A stretch of DNA of 41,819 nucleotides from Victivallaceae bacterium (GTDB taxonomy: Bacteria > Verrucomicrobiota > Lentisphaeria > Victivallales > Victivallaceae), in NCBI GenBank assembly GCA_024405715.1, contig JAKSOG010000002.1, positions 1 through 41,819 on the forward strand, read 5' to 3'. The position numbers and the translations under genes were made by a program. The notes under the pieces were generated by a model, which had not been told where the DNA came from, made no database searches, and worked only from the letters and a program-made list of their open reading frames with translations. Below are positions 1-11,559 of this stretch, one piece after another (the first letter of the stretch is position 1; each line of letters starts with the position of its first letter).

Positions 1-1464
1 GTCAAAAACCAAAAGGGCAAGACGATGGTCGTCAACAAAAACGGCTACGTCATCATCTACGACCCCGTCAAAGCGGAAAAGGCGGAAAAGGAAGCGCGCG
101 AACGCGCCCGCTTCGAGGCGGAAGCGCTCGGCACGGTCTACAACGCCAATTACGATTTCCGCGGCGATGCGATTTTGCAGGCGGAACTCGAACGCTACGA
201 TCTGGAAGCCGGATCCGAACTTTCCAAGCACGACGGCGACAGCGTCGCCGCCAACGAAGTTTTCGTCCGCTGGGAACCGGGCCATGTGCCGATCATCATC
301 GAAGAGGGCGGTATCGTTCAGCTCACCGACCTGGTCGAAGGCGTCACGTTGCAGAAACAACGCCGCGGCGGAGCTTCCGGCGACCAGGGGACCGTGATGG
401 AACACCGCGAAGATCTGAACCCGCAGATCGTCATCAACGACGAACAGGGCAATTTCATCGCGAATTATCCGTTGCCGGCGGGCGCCGTGCTGATGACCAA
501 AAAAGACGCCCGGGTCACGCCCGGTATGGTCGTCGCCCGTGTGCCGCGTCAGTCCGGGAAAAACAAGGACATCACCGGCGGTCTGCCGCGTATCGCCGAG
601 CTTTTTGAAGCGCGTACTCCCAAAGACGTCGCCGAGATCGCCCGGATCGACGGCGTGGTCGAAGTCGACAAGATTTCCAAAAACCGCCGTCAGCTGCTCA
701 TCCGCGATCACGAATCCGGGATGGTCGAGGAATACACCACGATCCCGTTGCACAAACATCTGACCGTCAGCAAAGGCGATTTCGTCCGCAAAGGACAGAA
801 ACTCACCGAAGGTTCGGTCGTGCCGCAGACGCTTCTGGAAATCTGCGGCGTCCACGAACTGCAACGCCATCTGGTCGACGAGATCCAGTTGGTCTACCGT
901 GCGCAGGGCGTCGAGATCAACGACAAGCACATCGAGATCATCATCCGGCAGATGATGCAGAAAGTCCGCATCACCGAATCCGGTTCGACGGATTATCTGC
1001 CCGGTGAGCAGATCGACTGCAACGAATTCAAGGAAACCAACGCCGCAGTGGTCGCGCGGGGCGGCAAACCCGCCGAAGCCGAACCGGTGTTGCTGGGTAT
1101 CACCAAGGCGGCGCTGGCGACCGAAAGTTTCATCTCGGCGGCGTCCTTCCAGGATACCACCCGGATCCTTACGGAAGCGGCGATGAGCGGTAAACTCGAT
1201 CATCTGACCGGTTTCAAGGAAAACGTCATCACGGGGCATCTGATCCCCGCCGGTACGGGGACGACGTCGATGCAGTCGATCCGGCTCAAGTATCTCGGCA
1301 CCGAGATCGAACCCGACCCCGAGCCGGAAATCGAACTCCCCGCCGGAGGCGACAAGTCGATCGAGGAGATCGCCGCCGAGTGGCGCGACACGCAGGAGGA
1401 ATACATCGTCGACGCCGGGGAAATCGACGCCGGAAACGACACGGAGGAGTCCGACAACGAGTGA
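1..1464 (+). CDS. rpoC: RNA polymerase beta' subunit, C-terminal part (partial)
   Basis: The reading frame is open from base 1, so the 5' part of the gene lies outside the window; 487 codons remain. The product is the C-terminal part of the largest RNA polymerase subunit, which forms part of the clamp and secondary channel of the core enzyme. Near-universal beta' blocks are visible: a DITGGLPR-(I)AELFEAR block at about 580-620 nt, the ILTEAA block at about 1168 nt, and GHLIPAGTGTT at about 1233 nt. The last ~50 residues are strongly acidic (EPDPEPEIE and a glutamate/aspartate-rich tail). The gene ends at a TGA 113 bases before rpsL, the usual rpoBC-str order. The first ATG, at base 25, is internal and is not a start. 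Confidence 0.97.
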   Translation, partial: VKNQKGKTMVVNKNGYVIIYDPVKAEKAEKEARERARFEAEALGTVYNANYDFRGDAILQAELERYDLEAGSELSKHDGDSVAANEVFVRWEPGHVPIIIEEGGIVQLTDLVEGVTLQKQRRGGASGDQGTVMEHREDLNPQIVINDEQGNFIANYPLPAGAVLMTKKDARVTPGMVVARVPRQSGKNKDITGGLPRIAELFEARTPKDVAEIARIDGVVEVDKISKNRRQLLIRDHESGMVEEYTTIPLHKHLTVSKGDFVRKGQKLTEGSVVPQTLLEICGVHELQRHLVDEIQLVYRAQGVEINDKHIEIIIRQMMQKVRITESGSTDYLPGEQIDCNEFKETNAAVVARGGKPAEAEPVLLGITKAALATESFISAASFQDTTRILTEAAMSGKLDHLTGFKENVITGHLIPAGTGTTSMQSIRLKYLGTEIEPDPEPEIELPAGGDKSIEEIAAEWRDTQEEYIVDAGEIDAGNDTEESDNE

Positions 1465-1470
1465 AAAACG

Positions 1471-1515
1471 GCGCCGGAATGCGCGAAAAAACTTGAAAAA
1501 AACGCATTCCGGTGC
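1471..1515 (+). terminator. Long hairpin after rpoC, possible weak terminator or attenuator
   Basis: Bases 1471-1483 pair with 1503-1515 as a 13-bp stem with one G-U pair, around a 19-base A-rich loop. The stem is followed by TATTTTATAA rather than a clean T run, so it is an imperfect intrinsic terminator. The loop and 3' arm contain the -35 element and spacer of the promoter called at 1493-1521. Its role as rpoC terminator is inferred from its position 6 bases after the stop codon. Confidence 0.5.
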
Positions 1516-1521
1516 TATTTT
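1493..1521 (+). promoter_or_regulatory. Candidate promoter for the rpsL operon
   Basis: TTGAAA at 1493-1498, a 17-base spacer and TATTTT at 1516-1521 resemble a sigma70-type promoter. A second A+T block (TATAAA, from 1521) overlaps the -10 side. Transcription would start near 1528, giving a leader of about 50 bases before rpsL. The -10 match is moderate. Confidence 0.45.
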
Positions 1522-1577
1522 ATAAATCCATAATTGAAAAACTTGCGATTTTCATAGGGTAAAAACAGGAAAAAAGT

Positions 1578-1976
1578 ATGCCGACAATCAATCAATTGGT
1601 GCGTCTCGGGCGCGAAGAGAAAGTCTTCAAAAGCAAATCCAAGGCGCTGACCGCCTGTCCGCAGCGCCGCGGCGTCTGTCTGCAGGTGACGACGCGTACC
1701 CCGAAAAAACCGAACTCCGCGATCCGCAAAATCGCGCGTGTCCGTCTTACCAACGGTCAGGAAGTTACCGCCTACATCGGCGGCGAAGGACACAACCTTC
1801 AGGAACACTCGGTCGTGCTGGTCAAGGGCGGACGTGTCCGCGACCTTCCGGGTGTGCGTTACCACATCGTGCGCGGCGCGCTTGACAGTCTCGGCGTCAG
1901 CGCCCGCAAGCAGGGTCGTTCCAAGTACGGCGCCAAACGCTCCAAAGGCGGCGAAGAAAACGCCAAAAAGAAATAA
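1578..1976 (+). CDS. rpsL: 30S ribosomal protein S12
   Basis: This 132-residue protein is full length for S12, the decoding-centre protein that helps the ribosome check codon-anticodon pairing. The family signatures are clear: CPQRRGVC near residue 27, TPKKPNSA at 41-48 with Lys43 intact, [12 protein letters not shown] near 67, and [13 protein letters not shown] near 84. Residue 88, lysine in E. coli and Mycobacterium tuberculosis, is arginine here (codon CGC at 1839-1841); K88R is a known streptomycin-resistance substitution. The adjacent Asp89, the usual beta-methylthiolation site, is present. A basic C-terminal tail extends a little past the E. coli end. Only a weak AGGAAA lies upstream of the ATG. 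It is the first gene of the fused str/S10 operon, 21 bases before rpsG. Confidence 0.97.
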   Translation: MPTINQLVRLGREEKVFKSKSKALTACPQRRGVCLQVTTRTPKKPNSAIRKIARVRLTNGQEVTAYIGGEGHNLQEHSVVLVKGGRVRDLPGVRYHIVRGALDSLGVSARKQGRSKYGAKRSKGGEENAKKK

Positions 1977-1997
1977 TTCCAACAGAGGATTGCCATT

Positions 1998-2468
1998 ATG
2001 AGAAGACGTACCGCCGTCAAACGGGAGATCGTTCCCGACGTGAAGTACAACAGCAAACTCGTCGCCCGGCTGATCAACACGATCATGACCCGCGGCAAAA
2101 AGTCGACCGCCCAGCAGATCGTCTACGGCGCGCTCGACCTGATCCAGGAAAAGAAACCCGACACTCCGGCGATCGAGGTCTTTTCCCAGGCGTTGGAAAA
2201 CGTCAAACCCAAACTCGAAGTCAAGAGCCGCCGCGTCGGCGGCGCCACCTATCAGGTGCCCGTCGAAGTCGATCCCGAGCGTCAGGTCGCTCTGGCGATG
2301 CGCTGGATCACCACTTACGCCGGAAGCCGCAAAGGAAAATCCATGACCGATTCGCTCGCGGGCGAACTGCTCGACGCTTTCGAGAATACCGGGTCCGCGA
2401 TCAAGAAAAAGGAAGACACCTACAAAATGGCGCAGGCCAACAAGGCGTTCGCGCACTATCGCTGGTAA
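1998..2468 (+). CDS. rpsG: 30S ribosomal protein S7
   Basis: At 156 residues the protein has the standard bacterial S7 length. S7 is a primary binder of 16S rRNA that nucleates assembly of the 30S head and contacts E-site tRNA. The sequence begins MRRRTAVKR and keeps the family blocks [23 protein letters not shown] (about residues 75-90) and RKGKSM, ending [15 protein letters not shown] lies 8-9 bases before the ATG. It sits between rpsL and fusA, the conserved str order. In E. coli S7 represses translation of this operon; no matching site could be recognised between rpsL and rpsG here, where the gap is only 21 bases. Confidence 0.97.
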   Translation: MRRRTAVKREIVPDVKYNSKLVARLINTIMTRGKKSTAQQIVYGALDLIQEKKPDTPAIEVFSQALENVKPKLEVKSRRVGGATYQVPVEVDPERQVALAMRWITTYAGSRKGKSMTDSLAGELLDAFENTGSAIKKKEDTYKMAQANKAFAHYRW

Positions 2469-2496
2469 AAAGCGGCGGCGCACGGGATATTGAAAA

Positions 2497-4614
2497 ATGA
2501 TCAGTGACAACGACAAAGTACAGCAGTATAACGAGTCGCCGCGGCGCAAGATCGCGCTCCGCGACACCCGCAACATCGGCATTATGGCGCACATCGACGC
2601 CGGCAAAACGACGTTGACCGAACGCATCCTTTTCTATACGGGCGTCAACTACAAGATCGGCGACACCCACGAAGGCACCGCCACGATGGACTGGATGGAG
2701 CAGGAACGCGAACGCGGCATCACCATCACCAGCGCGGCGACCACCTGCTACTGGAAAAATCACCGCGTCAACATCATCGACACTCCGGGACACGTCGACT
2801 TCACCGCCGAAGTGGAGCGTTCGCTCCGCGTACTCGACGGCGCGGTCGCCGTCTTCTGCTCGGTGGGCAAAGTCCAGCCGCAGAGCGAAACCGTGTGGCG
2901 TCAGGCGCAGAAGTACAATGTCCCGATCGTCGCACTGGTCAACAAAATGGACCGTACCGGCGCCGATTTCTGGGGCGTGGTCGATGAAATCAAATTCAAA
3001 CTCGGCGCGACTCCCGTACCGATCTATCTGCCGATCGGCAAGGAAGCGGATTTCTGCGGCGTGGTGGATGTGTTGCTCAACAAAGGTTACACGTTCGACG
3101 ATGCCGACAAGGGCGTGACGATCCACGAGATCGAAGTGCCCGAAGATATGAAAGAAGCGCGCGAAAAGGCCTTCCGCCACATCATCGAATGCGTCGCCGA
3201 AGTCGACGACGACATTATGGAACTTTTCCTCGCCGACGAAACCCCGTCGGTCGTGCAACTGAAAACCGCGCTCCGCAAAGCGACCGTCGCCGCGAAACTC
3301 GTGCCCGTCGCCTGCTGCTCGGCTTTCAAGGACAAAGGCGTTCAGCCGTTGCTCGACGCGGTGGTCGATTATCTGCCCAGCCCGATCGACGTCTGGGAAA
3401 TCAAAGGCAGCGATCCCGCCACCGGCGCCGAAATGACGCGCCACGCGGGCGATATGCAGCCCTTCGCCGCGCTGGTCTTCAAGGTCATGAGCGATCCCTA
3501 TGTGGGGCGGCTCTATTATTTCCGCGTATATTCCGGCATCGCCACGCAGGGAATGACGGTTTTGAACCCGCGCACCGGCAAACGCGAGCGTTTCGGGCGT
3601 CTGTTGCAGATGCACGCCAACAATCGCGAGGAGCGCGAAGAGATCTTTTCCGGCGACATCGCGGCGGCGGTGGGCTTGCGCAACGTCACCACCGGCGATA
3701 CGCTCTGCCTCGAATCGACGCCGATCGTGCTTGAATCGATGTCGTTCCCCGAACCGGTCATTTCGATCGCCGTCGAACCCAAAAGTTCGGGCGACCGCGA
3801 CAAACTCAGCCGCGGTCTGATCGCGCTGGCGGAAGAAGATCCGACTTTTCAGGTGCGCAGCGACGAAGAAACCGGTCAGACGATCATTTCCGGTATGGGC
3901 GAACTGCACCTTGAAATCATTCTCGACCGTCTGGTCCGGGAATTCAAAGTCGAAGCCGATACCGGAGCGCCGCAGGTCGCTTACCGCGAAGCGCTGACGA
4001 CTCCGGCGAACTCCAATATGAAATTCGTCCGTCAGAGCGGCGGTCACGGTCAGTACGGCCATTGCATCATCGACGTCACTCCGGGCGAACCCGGCAGCGG
4101 CATCGTCATCGAAAACAAAGTCGTCGGCGGCAACATCCCCAAAGAATTCATCAAACCGATCGAAAACGGCATCCGCGAAGCGGCGGCGTCCGGCGTCCTC
4201 GCCGGTTATCCGGTGGTGGATTTCCACGTCGATATCGTCGACGGCAGTTACCACCCGGTCGACTCGTCGGAAATGGCGTTCAAGATCGCGGGGTCGATGG
4301 CGTTCAAGGACGCCGCGCGCAAAGCGGGACTCGCGCTGATGGAGCCGATCATGAAAGTCGAACTCAATACGCCCGACGAGAATATGGGCGATCTGATCGG
4401 CGATCTGACCAGCCGCCGCGGCGCGGTGGCGGAAATCGTCGCCGGCGTCGGTGGATTCACCAAAATCACGGCCAACGTGCCGCTCGCCGAAATGTTCGGC
4501 TATGCGACGGCGATCCGTTCGCTGTCCAAAGGTCGCGCGTCCTATTCGATGGAGCCCGGCCATTTCGATCGCGTTCCGAAATCCGTTCAAGATAAAATCG
4601 TGGAGAAAAAGTAA
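2497..4614 (+). CDS. fusA: Elongation factor G
   Basis: This 705-residue translational GTPase drives ribosomal translocation and, with RRF, ribosome recycling. GTP-binding motifs are all present: AHIDAGKTT at residues 31-39, [10 protein letters not shown] at 73-82 (switch I), DTPGH at 95-99 and NKMD at 149-152. Domain IV is recognisable from the GGHGQYGH block near residue 513 and the [14 protein letters not shown] block near 588. About 15 more residues precede the G domain than in E. coli EF-G. The stop codon overlaps the rpsJ start by one base (TAATG). No tuf gene follows, unlike the E. coli str operon. Its full set of motifs suggests the canonical factor rather than a recycling-only paralogue; that distinction needs a phylogeny. 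Confidence 0.97.
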   Translation: MISDNDKVQQYNESPRRKIALRDTRNIGIMAHIDAGKTTLTERILFYTGVNYKIGDTHEGTATMDWMEQERERGITITSAATTCYWKNHRVNIIDTPGHVDFTAEVERSLRVLDGAVAVFCSVGKVQPQSETVWRQAQKYNVPIVALVNKMDRTGADFWGVVDEIKFKLGATPVPIYLPIGKEADFCGVVDVLLNKGYTFDDADKGVTIHEIEVPEDMKEAREKAFRHIIECVAEVDDDIMELFLADETPSVVQLKTALRKATVAAKLVPVACCSAFKDKGVQPLLDAVVDYLPSPIDVWEIKGSDPATGAEMTRHAGDMQPFAALVFKVMSDPYVGRLYYFRVYSGIATQGMTVLNPRTGKRERFGRLLQMHANNREEREEIFSGDIAAAVGLRNVTTGDTLCLESTPIVLESMSFPEPVISIAVEPKSSGDRDKLSRGLIALAEEDPTFQVRSDEETGQTIISGMGELHLEIILDRLVREFKVEADTGAPQVAYREALTTPANSNMKFVRQSGGHGQYGHCIIDVTPGEPGSGIVIENKVVGGNIPKEFIKPIENGIREAAASGVLAGYPVVDFHVDIVDGSYHPVDSSEMAFKIAGSMAFKDAARKAGLALMEPIMKVELNTPDENMGDLIGDLTSRRGAVAEIVAGVGGFTKITANVPLAEMFGYATAIRSLSKGRASYSMEPGHFDRVPKSVQDKIVEKK

Positions 4615-4937
4615 TGGCTACGGCAAAAAAACAGAAAATCCGCATCCGTCTGCAGGCGTACGAGGCGCGGATATTGGATCAGTCGGTCGGCGAGATCCTC
4701 GACGCGGCGAAACGTACCGGTTCGATGGTCGCCGGTCCGATCCCGCTCCCGACCCGCATCGAGCGGTGGACGGTCAACCGTTCGCCCCACGTCAACAAAA
4801 AGTCGATGGAGCAATTCGAGATGCGTACGCACAAGCGGATGCTCGACATCATCAATCCCAACGCCAAAACGGTTGACGAGCTCAAAAAGCTCAATCTGCC
4901 CGCCGGCGTTGACATTTCGATCAAAACGGGGTTCTGA
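4614..4937 (+). CDS. rpsJ: 30S ribosomal protein S10
   Basis: The 107-residue product is S10, a 30S head protein which also acts as NusE in transcription antitermination. It has the [17 protein letters not shown] opening, [17 protein letters not shown] and the [11 protein letters not shown] block typical of the family. It starts within the fusA stop codon (one-base overlap), so it is translationally coupled to EF-G. This joins the str cluster directly to the S10 cluster, with no tuf gene and no separate S10 leader upstream. The stop codon lies inside a nested hairpin that runs into the gap before rplC. Confidence 0.96.
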   Translation: MATAKKQKIRIRLQAYEARILDQSVGEILDAAKRTGSMVAGPIPLPTRIERWTVNRSPHVNKKSMEQFEMRTHKRMLDIINPNAKTVDELKKLNLPAGVDISIKTGF

Positions 4938-5003
4938 AGTCCGGTTTCGTCCGGACGGGATTGAAGAACCCCTAGATACCAAGGTCTCCGGCCGATTGGA
5001 GGC
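4928..5003 (+). promoter_or_regulatory. Nested RNA structure at the rpsJ-rplC junction, candidate regulatory element
   Basis: The 99-base gap between rpsJ and rplC is the largest within this operon and is rich in perfect pairings. GGGGTTC (4928-4934) pairs with GAACCCC (4966-4972). Inside this, GTCCGG (4939-4944) pairs with CCGGAC (4951-4956). A second hairpin pairs 4984-4989 with 4998-5003, with one G-U pair. No T run follows, so it is not an intrinsic terminator. In E. coli L4 regulates the S10 operon through a leader before rpsJ; here a displaced control element before rplC is a reasonable inference, unproven. Confidence 0.5.
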
Positions 5004-5036
5004 AAGTATCGAATGTTTCTCAGAAAGGAGAAAGGT

Positions 5037-5678
5037 ATGAAAGGTTTAATCGGTAAAAAAGTCGGGATGACTCAGGTCTATTCCGACAAGGGTGTGCTGA
5101 TCCCGGTGACGGCGATCGAGGCGGGCCCCTGCGTGGTGACGGACGTCAAGACCGTCGAACGCGACGGCTATGCCGCGATCCAGCTCGGATTCGGCGCCCG
5201 CAAGAGCAAAAACGTTTCCGGCGCCCGCCGCGGACATCTGGCGAAAGCCGGAGTTTCCGGCGACGTGCTTCCCGCGGTGTTGCGCGAGATCCGCACGACG
5301 GAAAGCGCCGAACGCGGCGCGAAACTCGATGTTACGATCTTCGCGGCCGGGGAGTTCCTCGACGTGGTCGGCACCAGCAAAGGGCGGGGATTCCAGGGCG
5401 TCGTCAAACGCTTCAATTTCGGCGGCGGCCGCGGCAGTCACGGCGGTGCGTGGGAGCGCCGTCCCGGTTCCATCGGTTGCTGCGAATGGCCGGGTCGGGT
5501 CAACAAGGGCAAGCGCATGCCGGGGCATTTCGGCTGTGATCGTTGCACGGTGCAGAATCTGGAGATCGTCAAGGTAATGCCCGAAGAGAATCTCCTGCTG
5601 GTCAAAGGCGCGGTTCCCGGCGCGAACGGCGGTATCCTTTTGGTCCGCTCCGCGCTGAAAAAGCCGGCGGCCAAGTAA
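5037..5678 (+). CDS. rplC: 50S ribosomal protein L3
   Basis: L3 is an early-assembling 50S protein whose long loop reaches towards the peptidyl-transferase centre. The protein opens [17 protein letters not shown] and keeps the [14 protein letters not shown] block and the PGSIG...[15 protein letters not shown] loop. The ATG at 5037 was preferred over the in-frame ATG at 5013 because AAAGGAG lies about 8 bases before it and L3 families start here. The resulting 213 residues match the usual length. In the loop the tetrapeptide after GSIG is CCEW, where E. coli has QNQT including the methylated Gln150, so this antibiotic-associated region is divergent. It is followed by rplD after 18 bases. Confidence 0.96.
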   Translation: MKGLIGKKVGMTQVYSDKGVLIPVTAIEAGPCVVTDVKTVERDGYAAIQLGFGARKSKNVSGARRGHLAKAGVSGDVLPAVLREIRTTESAERGAKLDVTIFAAGEFLDVVGTSKGRGFQGVVKRFNFGGGRGSHGGAWERRPGSIGCCEWPGRVNKGKRMPGHFGCDRCTVQNLEIVKVMPEENLLLVKGAVPGANGGILLVRSALKKPAAK

Positions 5679-5696
5679 TGCAAGGAGATGAGAATC

Positions 5697-6326
5697 ATGT
5701 CTAAAACTTTGGATATTTTCGATTGCACCGGTGCCCGGGTCGGCGAATATGCGCTGCCCGACAACGCGATCGAGTTGGAAAAAGGCACCCAGGCGGTGCA
5801 TGACGCGGTGGTCGCGTATCTCGCGGGTCAGCGCGCCGGTACGGCGTGTACCAAAACGCGCGCCGAAGTTTCCGGCGGCGGCGCGAAACCTTTCCGTCAG
5901 AAGGGCCGGGGCGCGGCGCGCGCCGGTTCCAGCCGCAATCCCGTGTGGACGGGCGGCGGCGTGGCGTTCGGACCGAAACCGCGTTCCTTCGCCAAAAAAC
6001 TCAACAAAAAAGTTCTGGTTCTGGCTCTGAAGCGCGCGTTATCGGAGCGGATCGAAGAAGGCAACGTGATCGTGCTCGACAAGTTCGCTTTGGCGGATCA
6101 CAAGACCAAGAGCGCGGTCGCCGTGCTCAAGGCGCTCAAAGTCGCGGATGAGAGCGTGTTGCTCTCGGTGCCCGAGTTGGACGAAGCGACGGTCTGCGCG
6201 ACCGGGAACATCGCCAATCTCGTGCTTCGCACGGCGCTGACGGTCAATACCTATGAATTGATGCGCTTCAACAAGCTCGTCTTCACCAAGGATGCCCTCG
6301 ATGCTTTCATCGGACGGCTGGCGTAA
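5697..6326 (+). CDS. rplD: 50S ribosomal protein L4
   Basis: L4 (209 residues) lines the nascent-peptide tunnel and, in Gammaproteobacteria, represses the S10 operon. The family's basic extended loop is visible: [22 protein letters not shown], then a [17 protein letters not shown] block at about residues 60-100. The start at 5697 (MSKTLDIF) has AAGGAG 9 bases upstream; the in-frame ATG at 5688 directly abuts that Shine-Dalgarno sequence and cannot use it. The C-terminal half carries the usual [27 protein letters not shown] pattern in divergent form. It lies between rplC and rplW in standard order. Confidence 0.95.
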   Translation: MSKTLDIFDCTGARVGEYALPDNAIELEKGTQAVHDAVVAYLAGQRAGTACTKTRAEVSGGGAKPFRQKGRGAARAGSSRNPVWTGGGVAFGPKPRSFAKKLNKKVLVLALKRALSERIEEGNVIVLDKFALADHKTKSAVAVLKALKVADESVLLSVPELDEATVCATGNIANLVLRTALTVNTYELMRFNKLVFTKDALDAFIGRLA

Positions 6327-6339
6327 GGAGAAGTTCAAA

Positions 6340-6621
6340 ATGAAAAATGCTTTTGACATCGTCATCGCGCCCGTCGTCACCGAAAAGTGCAACGCTTTGA
6401 TGCAGGAAAAGAAATACACGTTCAAAGTCAATCCTTCCGCCAACCGGATCGAAATCGCCAAGGCGGTCGAAGAGATTTTCAACGTGAAAGTGAAATCGGT
6501 CAATGTGATGAACTACACCGGCAAGACCAAACGCGTCGGCCGCACGATGAAGTCGGGCAAACGCGCCGACTGGAAACGCGCGGTGATCACGCTTGCCGAG
6601 GGTAGCATCGAGATCATTTGA
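6340..6621 (+). CDS. rplW: 50S ribosomal protein L23
   Basis: L23 (93 residues) sits at the tunnel exit and is the docking site for trigger factor and SRP. The protein reads [20 protein letters not shown] near its start, then [21 protein letters not shown] and [15 protein letters not shown], the usual L23 layout. The open frame reaches back to 6292 inside rplD, but the ATG at 6340 has TAAGGAG 9 bases before it and gives the normal family length. Its stop codon overlaps the Shine-Dalgarno sequence of rplB. Confidence 0.95.
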   Translation: MKNAFDIVIAPVVTEKCNALMQEKKYTFKVNPSANRIEIAKAVEEIFNVKVKSVNVMNYTGKTKRVGRTMKSGKRADWKRAVITLAEGSIEII

Positions 6622-6636
6622 GGGAGATTTTGAATT

Positions 6637-7464
6637 ATGGCTATCAAGAGTTTTAATCCGACGACTCCCTCGCGGCGGCATATGGCGGTGGTGGACAAGT
6701 CTTCGCTCAGCGCCGTGGCTCCGCTCAAGAGTCTGACCAGAGGCAAGAAATCCACCGGCGGCCGCAACAATGCGGGCCGTATCACCACCCGTTTCCGCGG
6801 CGCGGGCAACAAACGCCGTTACCGCGCGGTCGATTTCCTCCGCAACAAGGACGGCATCGCGGCGCAGGTGGCGACGATCGAATACGATCCCAACCGCAGC
6901 GCCAACATCGCGCTGATCGTTTACGCGGACGGCGCAAAGAGTTACATCATCGCCACCGAAGGGATGAAAGTCGGCGATACCGTGATGAACGGTTCCAAGT
7001 CGGAAATCAAGCCGGGCAACTGTCTCAAATTGCGCGACATTCCCGTCGGCGTGGAGATCTGCTGTCTGGAATTGCAGCCCGGCGCCGGTGCCAAAATGGT
7101 GCGTTCCGCCGGACAGGTCGCGACGCTCCGCGGCAAGGAAGAAGTCTACGCCCAAGTCAAACTGCCTTCGGGCGAAGTCCGGATGATCCATCTCGATTGC
7201 CGGGCGGTGATCGGGCAGGTGGGCAACCTCGACTATATGGCGGCGAAACTCGGCAAGGCGGGCAAAAAGCGGTATATGGGCTTCCGTCCGCATGTGCGCG
7301 GCGTCGCGCAGAACCCGGTCGACCATCCGATGGGTGGCGGCGAAGGCCGCGAATCGGGCGGCGGACATCCCGTGTCGCCGTGGGGTAAACTCGCCAAAGG
7401 CAAGCGGACCCGCAATCCGAAAAAGACGTCCAAGAACTTCATTGTTGAACGGAGGAAAAAATAA
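6637..7464 (+). CDS. rplB: 50S ribosomal protein L2
   Basis: L2 (275 residues) is a core 50S protein needed for subunit joining and peptidyl transfer. Hallmarks are the [22 protein letters not shown] block near residue 45 and the [17 protein letters not shown] block near 222, which holds the conserved histidine implicated in peptidyl-transferase function. The C-terminal [21 protein letters not shown] segment is also typical. GAGGGAG lies about 10 bases before the ATG. The stop codon overlaps the rpsS start by one base (TAATG). Confidence 0.97.
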   Translation: MAIKSFNPTTPSRRHMAVVDKSSLSAVAPLKSLTRGKKSTGGRNNAGRITTRFRGAGNKRRYRAVDFLRNKDGIAAQVATIEYDPNRSANIALIVYADGAKSYIIATEGMKVGDTVMNGSKSEIKPGNCLKLRDIPVGVEICCLELQPGAGAKMVRSAGQVATLRGKEEVYAQVKLPSGEVRMIHLDCRAVIGQVGNLDYMAAKLGKAGKKRYMGFRPHVRGVAQNPVDHPMGGGEGRESGGGHPVSPWGKLAKGKRTRNPKKTSKNFIVERRKK

Positions 7465-7730
7465 TGCCCCGGTCGATCAAAAAAGGACCTTTCGTCGATC
7501 AGAGTCTGCTCGACAAAGTCGGCAAAATGAGCGCTTCCCACAAAAGCCCGATCAAAACCTGGAGCCGTCGCTCCATGGTGATTCCGGATTTTGTCGGACA
7601 CACGTTTATGGTGCACAGCGGCAAGAGTTTCACGCAGGTTTTCGTGACCGAAAATATGGTCGGTCACAAACTCGGCGAATTCGCGCCGACCCGCGCCTTC
7701 AAAGAGCACGGAGTGGTTTCCGGAAAATAA
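7464..7730 (+). CDS. rpsS: 30S ribosomal protein S19
   Basis: S19 (88 residues) binds the 30S head near the A-site finger, in complex with S13. It has the [15 protein letters not shown] opening, [22 protein letters not shown] at about residues 30-52, and the [11 protein letters not shown] block. It is translationally coupled to rplB by a one-base overlap. In most bacteria rplV, rpsC, rplP and others follow immediately. Here the operon ends at a strong terminator 28 bases later and gyrB follows, so the S10 cluster is split after rpsS. Confidence 0.97.
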   Translation: MPRSIKKGPFVDQSLLDKVGKMSASHKSPIKTWSRRSMVIPDFVGHTFMVHSGKSFTQVFVTENMVGHKLGEFAPTRAFKEHGVVSGK

Positions 7731-7757
7731 ATTTCCCGAAATACACGGTCATTGTGA

Positions 7758-7790
7758 AACGCCCTTCTCTTCGGGGAAGGGCGTTTTTTT
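7758..7790 (+). terminator. Intrinsic terminator of the ribosomal-protein operon
   Basis: A 12-13 bp stem (5' arm 7758-7769, 3' arm 7774-7785) closes on a C(UUCG)G tetraloop at 7769-7774, with one wobble pair, and is followed by seven T residues at 7784-7790. This is a textbook rho-independent terminator and marks the end of the str/S10 operon after rpsS. Confidence 0.92.
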
Positions 7791-7870
7791 ATGGGGCGCG
7801 GCGGGACTTCCGCTTCCGGAAAAACGCCGGACGCCGCCGGATTTTTTTCGCTCCTCCGGAAACGGTGTGA

Positions 7871-10495
<2,625 letters not shown>

Positions 10496-10517
10496 TTTTT
10501 ATTCGAGGGAACACATT

Positions 10518-11558
10518 ATGGCAGAAAAAGAAGCCCCGTTGGTCGACAAGGAAAAAAGTCTGCAGATCGCGATCAGCCAGATCGAAAAAGAATTCGGCAA
10601 AGGCGCGATCATGCGCCTCGGCGATTCGGCGGCCACCTGCGACGTGCCGGTCGTCGGCACCGGCAGTCTGGCGTTGGATCTCGCGCTCGGCATCGGCGGT
10701 CTTCCCGCCGGACGCATCATCGAAATTTTCGGGCCCGAATCAAGCGGCAAGACCACCCTTTGCCTTCATGTGATCGCCAACGCCCAAAAAGCCGGCGGCA
10801 AATGCGCCATCATCGACGCCGAGCACGCCATCGATCCCGGTTACGCCGCCAAAATCGGCGTCGACATCGACAATCTGCTGATTTCCCAGCCCGATTGCGG
10901 TGAAGACGCGCTCAACATCGTCGATACGCTCGTGCGCAGCAACGCGATCTCGGTTCTTGTGGTCGATTCGGTCGCTGCGCTGGTGCCCCGCGCCGAGATC
11001 GAAGGGCAGATGGGGGATTCCCACGTCGGATTGCAGGCGCGGCTGATGTCGCAGGCGCTGCGCAAGATCACCGGAGCCGCTTCCAAGAGCCGCACCTGCG
11101 TGATCTTCACCAATCAGATCCGCGAAAAGATCGGCGTCGTTTACGGCAATCCGGAAACCACGCCCGGCGGAAACGCATTGAAATTTTATGCTTCGATCCG
11201 TATGGACATCCGCAAGACTTCGGCGATCAAAGTCGGCGACGCCGTTCTCGGCAACCGGGCGCGCGTCAAAGTCATCAAAAACAAAATGGCGCCTCCGTTT
11301 AAAGTGGCGGAATTCGACATTATGTACAATGAAGGAATTTCCAGAACCGGTTCGGTCATCGACGTCGCTGTCGATCTCGGGCTGATGGAACGCCGCGGCT
11401 CGTGGTTCAACTTCGAAGGCGAACAGCTCGCCCAGGGGCGCGACCAGACCAAGGAATTGCTCGCGGCTCAACCGGAGTTGATGCAAAAGATCGTCGACCG
11501 CATCCGGGAAAAACTGGATGCCGACCGTCAGGAGAAAAACCGGGAAAAAGCGGAATAG
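10518..11558 (+). CDS. recA: Recombinase RecA
   Basis: RecA (346 residues) forms filaments on single-stranded DNA, performs strand exchange and triggers LexA cleavage in the SOS response. The Walker A motif GPESSGKTT is at residues 72-80, followed by the EHAID, LLISQPD and VDSVAALVP blocks and the [15 protein letters not shown]-binding region (L2). The C-terminus is a basic/acidic tail. GAGGGA lies about 9 bases before the ATG. It is 22 bases after gyrB with no promoter or SOS-box-like palindrome visible, so it is probably transcribed with gyrB. A lack of its own damage-responsive control would be unusual, but a divergent LexA site could be missed by eye. Confidence 0.97.
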   Translation: MAEKEAPLVDKEKSLQIAISQIEKEFGKGAIMRLGDSAATCDVPVVGTGSLALDLALGIGGLPAGRIIEIFGPESSGKTTLCLHVIANAQKAGGKCAIIDAEHAIDPGYAAKIGVDIDNLLISQPDCGEDALNIVDTLVRSNAISVLVVDSVAALVPRAEIEGQMGDSHVGLQARLMSQALRKITGAASKSRTCVIFTNQIREKIGVVYGNPETTPGGNALKFYASIRMDIRKTSAIKVGDAVLGNRARVKVIKNKMAPPFKVAEFDIMYNEGISRTGSVIDVAVDLGLMERRGSWFNFEGEQLAQGRDQTKELLAAQPELMQKIVDRIREKLDADRQEKNREKAE

Positions 11559-11559
11559 T

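Noticed and set aside
2401-4590. 729-codon open frame antisense to fusA
   Set aside because: It mirrors EF-G codons in a high-G+C gene; the composition is Asp/Arg/Phe-rich with no domain, and the plus-strand gene is unmistakable.
7815-7840. Second hairpin and T run downstream of the rpsS terminator
   Set aside because: CCGGA repeats allow several short pairings before a T run, but none is better than chance in such a G+C-rich stretch.
10496-10517. SOS box (LexA site) before recA
   Set aside because: The 22-base gap holds only a ribosome-binding site; no CTGTN8ACAG-like or GAACN4GTTC-like palindrome was seen. A lineage-specific LexA motif could still be missed.
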